Shown here piece by piece: positions 1 through 6,992 of a stretch of DNA of 16,564 bases (positions within the stretch are counted from its first letter, which is position 1; every line of letters starts with the position of its first letter). Made by a program: the position numbers and the translations under genes. Under the pieces are notes generated by a model. The model searched no databases, had not been told where the DNA came from, and saw nothing but the letters and a program-made list of their open reading frames with translations. The DNA is from JBCBKZ01 sp039026975 (GTDB lineage Bacteria; Bacteroidota; Bacteroidia; J057): positions 1-16,564 of the forward strand of contig JBCCLI010000109.1 in assembly GCA_039026975.1 (NCBI GenBank), written 5' to 3'.

Positions 1-1829
1 GCCTCATACTTAGCCTGAATCAGTTCTTTCTCACGTGTATTAAGCATAATGATATTTAGCGTCAGCTGGGTCTGCTGCGCTAACTGAGAAATGATCTCCA
101 GGTCAGCCAGGTTGTATACACCTCTTTTCTTTTTCCCTAACATAAGGAGGGCATAACTCTCCTCACTTACTGTAATAGGAGACACTAGGGTATAGGCTGA
201 TCTTAGCACTAAATTCTCCAATTCTTCCTCTAACCTGAAAGGGGCTATTTCTTTATTCTTAGACCAGACAGTATTATTGACTGTCAGCTGTCTGTAAATT
301 CTTTCCTGCTTTTCATTGTAGCGTTTCTCTGCTCCCTCAGTATCCATAGGAGAATCACTTTTCCACCACAGGTGAACCGTTTCCGCCTCAAAATAATCAT
401 TTAGTTGCTCCACCAGGTCTTTACGTAAAGCCTTAGATGAAGTATATCTGGGGATCTGGGCTATGAAGGACTTAATATTTCTATCCTTCTCACGCTGGGA
501 GGTGGTGAAATACCGGCTAAACTTACTCTGGTTACTGATGTATACCCATCTCATCAGAATGATGGAGCCAAGTAAGGTCAGAAATTCCAGTTCTTTCCGG
601 AAGGAATTATTGGTCAGGACATAGCCGGATACCTGCGTAATTAATACATATAGGGAAATGGTGAACACAAAGAAAATGATGTATTGAAAGGTAGTAGTTA
701 CTACTAGCCTTACTTTCCCAAACTGTAGCTGGAAAAAGGTGGCATTTACCAGTGGGAACACCAAAATCAATTGATAGGCAGCAAGTACATCCTCCTGGTT
801 GGGAAAGCTAAATCCTGGATTAAACAGATAATAGCCTAGCATAACACTGGAGATAAAAGCTATTACGATGGCTGCCGCTACCTGTCTAAGCGATTTCTGC
901 TCCCAAGTAGCCAATACATGGAGAAAAACCCCCGCTACTAAATGGACAAAGAAGAATATATAGCAATACTGTTCTATGAGGTCATGATAGAATTTTAGTT
1001 GGTTCTCAACATATATGATGTCGTAAAAATGATAGATAAAGAAAACGCCTAGCAAAGTAGAAGGTATGGAAAACAGGATACTTTTTCCTTCAGATTTAAA
1101 CTGGAAGTAACTAACAGCATACAGGAAAAGGAGGATGGCATATCCAATGATAAATAACTTTTCAGAGGCTAAGACAGTAGAAAACTTGGTGAAGTCTTCC
1201 CTTAGGAGTAAGTATAAGTGTCTACCAAACTGAAGTAGATAGAATAAGATGGCAAAAGTAACTACTCCTATCAGGGAGCCATTTCCATACAGATTACTTC
1301 TAACCAGGGGCAGCAGAATGGCAAAAATCACTATGGCTAAAAAAGCACTACCGGCAATAATCCATAGAGATATGGTCCAGTACACGCCATTATCATTAAA
1401 GGAGAAGGCCAGCCGAAATCCATTAATCACATAGGGCCTTTTTTCCTGCATGATCTGGATGTTGTTAGGTCTTTCTACCTCAAATACAAAGGTTCTATTG
1501 GGAAGGGCGGACTGGGTAATTTTATCTACTACCCCTACCTTTCTAATAGGCTCTCCATCTATCTCTTTTAATCTATCCCCTACACGGATATCATTTACTT
1601 GTTCTATAGCCTTGTATGAGAGAAGAGGATGAACACTCTCAGCAAAAATCCCTGCTTCCCTTTCCTCCCAGGTAATCCAGTCATTACCTTCAAAGACAGC
1701 CTCTACCTGATCTCCCTGGTGGAGAAGAGAAATGACCTGCTTATTCTTGAAAAAGGTATAGCCCATCAGGAGGAGTGCCAGATAGAATACTCCCAGCACT
1801 GCAAACCATACCCATTTCTTTTTAGTCAT
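1..1829 (-). CDS. Membrane signalling protein with PDZ-like, multi-TM and GAF-like parts (3' end outside window)
   Basis: This frame is open from the ATG at 1829 to the window edge (609 codons), so only the N-terminal part is seen. After a basic start (MTKKKW) comes a membrane segment (about 6-26). An extracytoplasmic stretch follows with a PDZ-like pattern at about 78-125 (IRVGDRLKEIDGEPI). Roughly nine more hydrophobic segments lie between 152 and 430. A soluble region from about 455 to 600 has the feel of a GAF domain (VHLWWKSD, ALLMLGKKKRGVYNLADLEI) and ends in a charged helix (NTREKELIQAKYE). In Bacteroidota such a helix usually leads into a histidine kinase or a PP2C-type phosphatase domain. 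That output domain lies outside the window, so the enzyme class is unknown. The gene is divergent from the sigma-factor gene across 448 bases. I infer a sensor of envelope signals; the architecture is seen, the role is not. Confidence 0.75.
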   Translation of the reverse strand, partial: MTKKKWVWFAVLGVFYLALLLMGYTFFKNKQVISLLHQGDQVEAVFEGNDWITWEEREAGIFAESVHPLLSYKAIEQVNDIRVGDRLKEIDGEPIRKVGVVDKITQSALPNRTFVFEVERPNNIQIMQEKRPYVINGFRLAFSFNDNGVYWTISLWIIAGSAFLAIVIFAILLPLVRSNLYGNGSLIGVVTFAILFYLLQFGRHLYLLLREDFTKFSTVLASEKLFIIGYAILLFLYAVSYFQFKSEGKSILFSIPSTLLGVFFIYHFYDIIYVENQLKFYHDLIEQYCYIFFFVHLVAGVFLHVLATWEQKSLRQVAAAIVIAFISSVMLGYYLFNPGFSFPNQEDVLAAYQLILVFPLVNATFFQLQFGKVRLVVTTTFQYIIFFVFTISLYVLITQVSGYVLTNNSFRKELEFLTLLGSIILMRWVYISNQSKFSRYFTTSQREKDRNIKSFIAQIPRYTSSKALRKDLVEQLNDYFEAETVHLWWKSDSPMDTEGAEKRYNEKQERIYRQLTVNNTVWSKNKEIAPFRLEEELENLVLRSAYTLVSPITVSEESYALLMLGKKKRGVYNLADLEIISQLAQQTQLTLNIIMLNTREKELIQAKYE

Positions 1830-1913
1830 TAACAAACGGAAATTTTTTGAGGAGGCTTATATTACGTAAAAGTGTGAAATTTAACGAATCTATTCAGGCA
1901 ATATTTCCTTATT

Positions 1914-1925
1914 CCTGACGTCAGG
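1914..1925. promoter_or_regulatory. Perfect palindrome CCTGACGTCAGG, possible operator
   Basis: A 12-base perfect dyad centred on TGACGTCA lies about 85 bases upstream of the sensor start and about 350 bases upstream of the sigma-factor start. It has no spacer and no T-tract, so it resembles a dimeric protein binding site more than a terminator. Function is inferred only. Confidence 0.3.
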
Positions 1926-1942
1926 GAAGCATTTAGTGAAGT

Positions 1943-1968
1943 AACTAGGGTAAAATAAAAAACTAGGG
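1943..1968. repeat. Direct repeat AACTAGGG, 18-base period
   Basis: AACTAGGG occurs exactly at 1943-1950 and 1961-1968 with an A/T-rich spacer. A reversed CCCTAG is found at 1997-2002. The arrangement in a divergent promoter region suggests a regulator site, but chance is not excluded. Confidence 0.3.
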
Positions 1969-2277
1969 GATCTCAATCTATACCTAGATGGATCGACCCT
2001 AGCTCTTGCTCTTGTAATTCCAGGTTTACCGTCCTGCTTTGATACAATGTTAGGAAATCTGGGAATGAGTAGACATATCGTATAGTCCGAGTGGTATTAA
2101 TTACTGTTAGAACCGTAAATTTGGAAGAATGAACAGATTTATTTCGCGCAGCTTAACATTTCCAATATTCATATTCTTAACTATTTTTTTTTCTTCCCCA
2201 TACCACCTTTTTATCTGAGCATTACACATTAACTCGTACCTTAAGGGAGTTTACCTTTAACTATTAACGCTTTTATA

Positions 2278-2829
2278 GTGATCACGCCTGAAGAAGAATG
2301 GCTAGTGGATGCCTGCTTACAACAGGATAGGAAAGCCCAAAAGATGCTGTATGACCGGTATAAAGATGCTATGTATACCCTTAGTTTACGGATAACGGGT
2401 GATAGAGACTTAGCTAGTGATGCCCTTCAGGAGGCATTTTTAGGCGTTTTTAGAGGATTAGATAAGTTCAGAAGAGCCTCTACTTTAGGCGCGTGGATAA
2501 AAACCATTGTGGTGAGGCATGCCTACAAGAGATTAAAAAAAGAAATACGCACTATCAATTGGGAGGAGGCTCAAGTCGCAGAGCCTTCCTCTCATATTCT
2601 TCCTTTAGAGGCGGAATACCTGGAAAAAGCCATTGAGGAGCTACCTCTTGGATACAGAACGGTTTTTGTTCTCACGGAACTTGAGGGATATAAACACCAT
2701 GAGGTAGCTGACATTCTGGGAATAGCTACAGGGACTTCTAAGTCCCAGCTATACCATGCCAAGAAAATGCTAAGAAACAGATTAGGGATTGAGGTTAAAC
2801 CAGTAGAGACCAACAAGCATGAAAGATAA
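2278..2829 (+). CDS. ECF-type RNA polymerase sigma factor
   Basis: A 183-residue protein with the two-domain ECF layout. Region 2 spans about 18-87 (YDRYKDAMYTLSLRITGD, then DALQEAFLGVF) and region 4 about 114-167 (ELPLGYRTVFVLTELEGY, HHEVADILGI, GTSKSQLYHAKKMLR). The last motif is the recognition helix form usual in Bacteroidota ECF factors. It directs core RNA polymerase to a dedicated promoter set, probably controlled by the next gene, whose start it overlaps by 11 bases. The start used is GTG at 2278. An in-frame stop lies at 2242 and no ATG occurs between, so GTG is the best choice, although the only purine-rich motif (GGGAG, 2245-2249) is too far upstream to be a normal ribosome site. 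The family is clear; the regulon is unknown. Confidence 0.93.
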   Translation: MITPEEEWLVDACLQQDRKAQKMLYDRYKDAMYTLSLRITGDRDLASDALQEAFLGVFRGLDKFRRASTLGAWIKTIVVRHAYKRLKKEIRTINWEEAQVAEPSSHILPLEAEYLEKAIEELPLGYRTVFVLTELEGYKHHEVADILGIATGTSKSQLYHAKKMLRNRLGIEVKPVETNKHER

Positions 2830-3328
2830 ACTGAAAAATCTGTATTCCTCCTTACCGCAGCATAAGGCACCGGATCATATCTGGAACCAATTGGAAGCAG
2901 AGCTAGGGAAGGATATTGAGCCCATACCTATGGATGATCACCATTCGCACTCCCATGGCACTGGATGGAAGTTATGGGCATCTATTGCGGCCACTATTCT
3001 CCTAGGTGTATTAGCTATCAGTATTTCCCTTATACAGTCTCCTGAACCGGTGGAGGAGGTCTCCCTGGAGAAGAAGCTACCTAACCAGAAGCTTTCGGAA
3101 GAGGCAGAGGTAATGTACCAGGATGAGCTTTTATTAAGCCGTGAGGAACAAATACAACAATTAAATGCCATTGAAGACAAGGAGAGTGCCACCTTACAGC
3201 AGCTACAAGCAGACTGGCAGGCGCTGGTAAAAGAAGATCCCCAAAACATACAATCTGCCGAAGCAGACGCCATCCTACATGAGTTTTCTCAGTGGTTAAT
3301 GAAGCATCCAGAGAAGCTCTTGCCATAG
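2819..3328 (+). CDS. Single-pass membrane protein, probable anti-sigma factor
   Basis: This 169-residue protein starts inside the sigma-factor gene (11-base overlap, another frame), which argues for coupled translation and a sigma/anti-sigma pair. The short N-terminal cytoplasmic part (about 1-49) has a helix motif of the type P-x-x-IW-x-x-LE-x-x-L seen in Bacteroidota anti-sigma proteins. It lacks the HxxxCxxC zinc motif of the ZAS class and has no cysteine at all. A histidine cluster (DDHHSHSHG, 39-47) sits just before one membrane segment (about 50-73). The extracytoplasmic tail is Glu/Gln-rich and probably helical (about 93-160). I infer that the N-terminus holds the sigma factor and the tail senses the envelope. 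The His cluster might bind metal, which is speculation. The family was not recognised by name; the role rests mainly on position and topology. Confidence 0.75.
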   Translation: MKDKLKNLYSSLPQHKAPDHIWNQLEAELGKDIEPIPMDDHHSHSHGTGWKLWASIAATILLGVLAISISLIQSPEPVEEVSLEKKLPNQKLSEEAEVMYQDELLLSREEQIQQLNAIEDKESATLQQLQADWQALVKEDPQNIQSAEADAILHEFSQWLMKHPEKLLP

Positions 3329-3380
3329 GCTCAAAGTAATAGATCTGCTTTCAGTAAGGTTTTTCAACCACTTGATAATT

Positions 3381-3415
3381 CTTTCTGTTTATAATCTCCT
3401 TAACAGAAGGTTTTC
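3381..3415 (+). terminator. Possible weak rho-independent terminator
   Basis: CTTTCTGTT (3381-3389) pairs with AACAGAAGG (3402-3410), with one G-T pair and a 12-base loop, and is followed by TTTTCT. It lies about 50 bases after the anti-sigma gene. The stem is GC-poor, so termination may be partial or absent. Confidence 0.3.
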
Positions 3416-3480
3416 TGCTTGATTTTCCTTAAATTCAGTCTCAGTCTTACATCTGGTTCCGCCGCTATAAACCCCTGGAA

Positions 3481-4182
3481 ATGTTTCGAATTTTCTGCCT
3501 CTCCCTCGTAGTTGCCGGTTTAACCTGCCTGCAGCTCTCTGCTACCGCACAGGACGCGGCTTCTTCCACTGATGGGGAGTACAGAAATACCTCTGAACCG
3601 GACTTCTTCCACTACATGAAAGCGGAGCGCTCCATGTTAAAGATAAATGTAATTGAGCTAGTCAAGCGTTTTCAAAACAGTGGGATGTTAGGGGTAATCC
3701 ATCTAGGATATGAACAGAAGTGGAACCCTTCCTGGTCCCTCAATACTGAGGCGGGACTAGGATATTATTTCTCCTTAAATAACCAGGGAGGCCCTGCCCT
3801 TCAACTTAATAGTAGTTCCATAGGGCTTACTCTGGGCCCCAGGTTCTATTATAATCTCAAGAGAAGAATGCTAAGAGGCTTAAGCCAGGATAACCTTTCT
3901 GCAAATTATGTAACCCTTCATTCTTCTTCTACATTGACCAAAAAGAAGAGAGCCGGCATTAATACGGACAGCCGTCTTCAGTATAATTTTCACACGGTGG
4001 CCGTTTCATCCATGTGGGGCATGCAGAGACGCATACTAGACATAGGATATTTAGACTTCTCCCTGGGGCTACAGTTATCATATGGGGAGGATACAGAACC
4101 TGGTCTATACATACCCGTAAATACTGATCAAAACTGGGGGATAATCCCCGTTTCTAACTTCCGCTTAGGAATCGCATTTTAA
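3481..4182 (+). CDS. Secreted outer-membrane beta-barrel-like protein, function unknown
   Basis: A 233-residue protein with an N-terminal signal peptide (IFCLSLVVAGLTC core, cleavage likely near ATAQ at 21-24). The mature part is rich in alternating hydrophobic and aromatic strands (MLGVIHLGYEQKW, SLNTEAGLGYYFSL, IGLTLGPRFYYNL, DFSLGLQLSYG). It ends in a strand closing with Phe (SNFRLGIAF), the usual C-terminal signal for BAM-dependent barrels. These are features of small outer-membrane barrels. No enzyme motif is visible and I do not recognise the exact family. It follows the sigma/anti-sigma pair by 152 bases and precedes the S41 protease by 68 bases on the same strand, so it could be a target or partner of that envelope system. 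The ATG at 3481 places the signal peptide correctly, although no clear ribosome site precedes it. Confidence 0.7.
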   Translation: MFRIFCLSLVVAGLTCLQLSATAQDAASSTDGEYRNTSEPDFFHYMKAERSMLKINVIELVKRFQNSGMLGVIHLGYEQKWNPSWSLNTEAGLGYYFSLNNQGGPALQLNSSSIGLTLGPRFYYNLKRRMLRGLSQDNLSANYVTLHSSSTLTKKKRAGINTDSRLQYNFHTVAVSSMWGMQRRILDIGYLDFSLGLQLSYGEDTEPGLYIPVNTDQNWGIIPVSNFRLGIAF

Positions 4183-4250
4183 TAGGGTTGGAATCACTCC
4201 CTTCTTTTCCTAATTTTCTACGGAAGAAACATTTTCTTATTCAGACTAAT

Positions 4251-5933
4251 ATGGCAGAGCCAAGAAATAGCCGCTTTGTGGGTAAAGGAATACGCCTGGC
4301 AGGTATCATAGGCCTGTTTTTTATGTTGGGAGTGGGGGCAAGATTCTCGGATAAATACTTCGAGATAGCTAAAAGTATGGACATCTTTGGGAGGTCTTAT
4401 AAGGAAATCAACAAAGTATATGTAGATGAAACGGATCCTACTCAGCTTATGAGAACGGCCATAGATGCTATGTTGGTTAATATGGACCCCTACACAAACT
4501 ACTTTGGTGAGAATGAAATAGAGGACGCCAAATTCTACCAAGCTGGGCAGTATAGTGGTATAGGGGTTAAGCTAGTAAAGAAAGCTGATACCCTTCTTAT
4601 CAGGGATATTCAGGAAAAAGGGCCTGCTGATAGGGTGGGTCTTTCCATAGGAGATAAGCTGATCCAGGTAGGAGAGAACTCCGTGATAGGCATGAAAGCA
4701 TCTGAAGCTATGGAGCTGCTAAATGGTGAAAGCGGCAGCAGTGTACAGGTAAAAGTGGTAAGCCTAGAGGAAGCGACCCTGGAATCACACAGTATTTTAA
4801 GAGAATTTGAATCAAGCAGAAATGTTCCCTACACCGCTCTGGCGGCAGAACATATAGGATATATTATGCTCACAGGTTTTGACCAAGACGCTGGTTTTGA
4901 AGTATATAACGCTTGCAAGAAACTACAGGCAGAGGACCCTAACCTAGCTGGAATTATTCTGGATTTAAGAGGGAATCCTGGTGGACGCGTAGATGAAGCA
5001 GTGAACATTACTAATGCATTTCTTCCCAAAGGAGAGAATATAGTAGAGATGAGGGGGAGGACAGCAGAAACCCAACGCATTTGGTCTACCAGACAAGATC
5101 CTGTGGATGTGGATATCCCTATAGCGGTACTGGTTAACCGCTCCAGTGCCAGTGCCTCAGAGATAGTCTCTGGCGCTATCCAAGACCTTGATAGAGGAGT
5201 AGTAATAGGGGAGAAAAGTTTCGGGAAAGGACTTGTACAGAATATACGGCCCTTGAGTTATAATACCCAGCTAAAGATCACCATAGCTAAATACTACACC
5301 CCCAGTGGGAGGTGTATACAGGCCATTGACTATTCTAGCAGGAATGAAGATGGAAGCGTAGGAAAAATAGCTGATAGCCTAAAACAAGCCTTTACCACTA
5401 GAAACGGAAGAACCGTTTATGATGGGGGAGGTATAGAACCAGACATTAAGATCCCCAATATGCAATACCAGCCTGTCACTCAGGCACTTCTGAACCAAGG
5501 GCTCATTTTTGATTTTGCATCTACCTTCAGTAGATCCAGACAAGTAATAGCTTCCCCTACCACCTTTACCGTTTCTGACTCTCTGTATAAAGCCTTTGAG
5601 GCTTTTGTAGACAGTAGAAATTTCTACTTTGATACGGATAGTGATAAGGTTCTTGATGATTGGGAAGTCTCTCTTTACGATCTGGACTATCAACAGGAAA
5701 TTTCGGAAGAGATAGATCAGCTAAGAAACAAGCTCCAAAGCCTTAAAAAGCAAGATATACAAACCCATAAAAAAGAAATTGCCAGAGTTATACGTGCCGA
5801 GATCATTAAACGTTATTATTATCAGAAAGGGGTTTGGATAGCTTCTTTTACTGATGATCCGGTCATTTTAGATGCTGTCTCAGTGCTCCAAGATGAACAA
5901 ACCTACCAAAACATCCTTTCTGACAAAGGATAA
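4251..5933 (+). CDS. Membrane-anchored C-terminal processing protease, S41 family (CtpA/Tsp-like)
   Basis: A 560-residue serine protease that cleaves proteins from their C-terminal ends in the periplasm. In order: a cytoplasmic start, a membrane anchor (about 14-30), a helical segment, a PDZ domain (about 100-172, YSGIGVKL, RVGLSIGDKLI), and the S41 core (about 198-355) with LRGNPGG (239-245). The catalytic Ser is S301 in SSASASE and the general-base Lys is K326 in SFGKGLVQ; their spacing of 25 residues matches Tsp and CtpB, and Q330 is kept. A C-terminal helical extension with YYYQKGVW (522-529) is typical of Bacteroidota members. The frame is open upstream to a TTG at 4188. The ATG at 4251 is preferred because it puts the anchor close to the N-terminus. 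It may process the neighbouring barrel or the anti-sigma protein, but that is inference. Confidence 0.93.
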   Translation: MAEPRNSRFVGKGIRLAGIIGLFFMLGVGARFSDKYFEIAKSMDIFGRSYKEINKVYVDETDPTQLMRTAIDAMLVNMDPYTNYFGENEIEDAKFYQAGQYSGIGVKLVKKADTLLIRDIQEKGPADRVGLSIGDKLIQVGENSVIGMKASEAMELLNGESGSSVQVKVVSLEEATLESHSILREFESSRNVPYTALAAEHIGYIMLTGFDQDAGFEVYNACKKLQAEDPNLAGIILDLRGNPGGRVDEAVNITNAFLPKGENIVEMRGRTAETQRIWSTRQDPVDVDIPIAVLVNRSSASASEIVSGAIQDLDRGVVIGEKSFGKGLVQNIRPLSYNTQLKITIAKYYTPSGRCIQAIDYSSRNEDGSVGKIADSLKQAFTTRNGRTVYDGGGIEPDIKIPNMQYQPVTQALLNQGLIFDFASTFSRSRQVIASPTTFTVSDSLYKAFEAFVDSRNFYFDTDSDKVLDDWEVSLYDLDYQQEISEEIDQLRNKLQSLKKQDIQTHKKEIARVIRAEIIKRYYYQKGVWIASFTDDPVILDAVSVLQDEQTYQNILSDKG

Positions 5934-6034
5934 TCTCAGATCCGCTCTATAAATCCAGGTACCTTTCCTTTAGCCGTTGAGGACGCTAAGTTTGGTATTC
6001 AGTTGATATTTTCATTAGTTGAATATCTAAGTAT

Positions 6035-6062
6035 TTGATAATTTAGGTATTATTAATATAAT
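6035..6062 (+). promoter_or_regulatory. Sigma70-like promoter candidate before the TPR gene
   Basis: TTGATA (6035-6040) and TATAAT (6057-6062) are separated by 16 bases, close to the classical -35/-10 pattern. In Bacteroidota the main sigma factor prefers TTTG and TAnnTTTG, and the region is A/T-rich, so chance is possible. Confidence 0.3.
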
Positions 6063-6066
6063 ACCT
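6045..6066. promoter_or_regulatory. Perfect 9-base inverted repeat overlapping the promoter candidate
   Basis: AGGTATTAT (6045-6053) and its exact reverse complement ATAATACCT (6058-6066) flank a 4-base centre TAAT. The dyad covers the TATAAT box, the usual position of a repressor operator. It is not followed by a T-tract, so a terminator for the protease gene is less likely. Confidence 0.4.
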
Positions 6067-6093
6067 TACTATAGAGAGCCATTAACTAACTAA

Positions 6094-6116
6094 GCTGGTC
6101 AACTTCATTTACCAGC
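6094..6116 (+). promoter_or_regulatory. Leader hairpin before the TPR gene
   Basis: GCTGGT (6094-6099) pairs exactly with ACCAGC (6111-6116) around an 11-base loop. The 3' arm ends 21 bases before the ATG at 6138, so it would lie in the mRNA leader. A role in translation is conceivable but unproven. Confidence 0.25.
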
Positions 6117-6137
6117 CAGAGCCTGTAACAGATAGAT

Positions 6138-6647
6138 ATGCTGGTTGGCACTATCATTGGAATTTGGATTAGTCTTTCTTTGCTCCTCGGATTTTTAGGC
6201 CAAAAGCGCCACATTGGGTTCAGACAAACCTTCTGGACAAGCATGCTGCTGTCCCCCATTGTAGGATTTTGGACTATGAAAGGTTCTCCTAAGCATAGGC
6301 CAGAACCGGAAGGTATAGATGCCTTACACTTCAGTGGGGAAGCTATGCTCAGTTACCAGCAGGGAAACTATGACAGGGCCATTCATTATTACCAACGTTC
6401 TCTGGAAGTAAGAGAAGAAAGCCACTCTGTTCACTTCAGCCTTGCCTGCCTGTATTCCCTCAAGAAAATGAAAGATGAGGCCTTTACACACCTCCAAAAG
6501 GCAGTAGAATACGGAATGAAGTACCCACGGAAAATTTATACACATTCAGACCTTGAATATCTCAGAGAACAATCTGACTTTGATGAGTTTTCTGAAAGAT
6601 TAGAAGAATATCTCCAAAAATTAGAGCAAACTGCAGAGAAAGCCTAA
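6138..6647 (+). CDS. Membrane protein with TPR repeats
   Basis: A 169-residue protein. The N-terminus has two hydrophobic segments (about 4-20 and 31-47) joined by a short basic loop (GQKRHIGFR), so the rest probably faces the cytoplasm. Two TPR units follow (about 64-97 with GEAMLSYQQGNYDRAIHYYQ, and 98-128 with SLACLYSLKKMKDEAFTHLQ). A further helix pair has the pattern SDLEYLREQSDFDEF, often seen at the end of TPR arrays in Bacteroidota. The tail is Glu/Lys-rich. TPR arrays mediate protein contacts and no catalytic motif is present, so a scaffold role is likely. It stands alone, 204 bases after the protease gene, and has its own candidate promoter and palindromes. The partner is unknown. 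Confidence 0.75.
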   Translation: MLVGTIIGIWISLSLLLGFLGQKRHIGFRQTFWTSMLLSPIVGFWTMKGSPKHRPEPEGIDALHFSGEAMLSYQQGNYDRAIHYYQRSLEVREESHSVHFSLACLYSLKKMKDEAFTHLQKAVEYGMKYPRKIYTHSDLEYLREQSDFDEFSERLEEYLQKLEQTAEKA

Positions 6648-6651
6648 AATC

Positions 6652-6665
6652 ATTAGTATACTAAT
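6652..6665. repeat. Perfect palindrome ATTAGTATACTAAT
   Basis: A 14-base perfect dyad begins 5 bases after the TAA stop of the TPR gene. It is A/T-rich and lacks a following T-tract, so it is a poor terminator. A protein binding site or mRNA end structure are options. Confidence 0.3.
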
Positions 6666-6721
6666 TATCAACATTTCTTAACTTCCTTGAATAGGAAACG
6701 TATAGAATGTACCTGTAATCA

Positions 6722-6752
6722 TTGATGAAATACATTCTTTTTTTGTATTTTG
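6722..6752 (+). promoter_or_regulatory. Possible promoter of the coupled small-protein/membrane-protein pair
   Basis: TTG (6722-6724) and TATTTTG (6746-6752), separated by 21 bases, resemble the Bacteroidota TTTG/TAnnTTTG pattern with one base missing. It would give a leader of about 50 bases before the ATG at 6813. Confidence 0.25.
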
Positions 6753-6812
6753 CTGTTAACAGACTGAGGCGTTAGACTTGAAGGGAAGTTTCATCTTAAA
6801 GCTCGCTGACAT

Positions 6813-6992
6813 ATGAAAGCTCGGCAAAGCAAAGACGTACAAAAGATACTTGCCAATCCTGAAGCTGCTCGCACATTGGTAAGATACATCAAACAACTCC
6901 AGTATTCATTGAGTACGAAAAGAGAAATTACTGTTGGCGGGAAAAAATATCACCTGGCAAAAGTTATTACCCAAGAGGTCAATAAGTCTTGA
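6813..6992 (+). CDS. Small basic protein of 59 residues, unknown function
   Basis: The ATG at 6813 opens a 59-codon frame ending in TGA at 6990-6992. The protein begins MKARQSKDVQKILANPEAAR and is rich in Lys/Arg. It has a predicted helical first half (KDVQKILANPEAARTLVRYI) and a more strand-like second half (REITVGGKKYHLAKVI). There is no signal peptide or membrane segment, so it should be cytosolic. The stop codon overlaps the TTG start of the next gene in the form TTGA, which is strong support that both are real and coupled. I do not recognise the family. A small regulator or partner of the membrane protein is an inference from the coupling alone. Confidence 0.65.
   Translation: MKARQSKDVQKILANPEAARTLVRYIKQLQYSLSTKREITVGGKKYHLAKVITQEVNKS

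Larger units (their letters stand above)
1830..2277. other. Divergent intergenic region with repeats, no gene
   Basis: No convincing reading frame is present on either strand. It separates the leftward membrane sensor gene from the rightward sigma-factor gene and should hold both promoters. It contains a perfect 12-base palindrome and an exact 8-base direct repeat (listed separately). A TAAATTTG at 2116-2123 (plus) matches the Bacteroidota -7 consensus TAnnTTTG but has no clear TTTG about 20 bases upstream. On the minus strand TAAATTTC (1876-1883) with TTG at 1899-1901 is a weaker candidate for the sensor gene; its 15-base spacing is short. Confidence 0.5.

Noticed and set aside
1249..1832. 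Three plus-strand frames of 60-67 codons
   Set aside because: They lie antisense inside the long minus-strand membrane sensor frame, which has clear domain structure.
2592..3326. Minus-strand frames opposite the sigma and anti-sigma genes
   Set aside because: Antisense shadows; the plus-strand products have family motifs and overlap properly.
4188..4250. Upstream TTG extension of the S41 protease
   Set aside because: It adds 21 residues before the membrane anchor and starts 5 bases after the previous stop. The ATG at 4251 gives a normal N-terminus.
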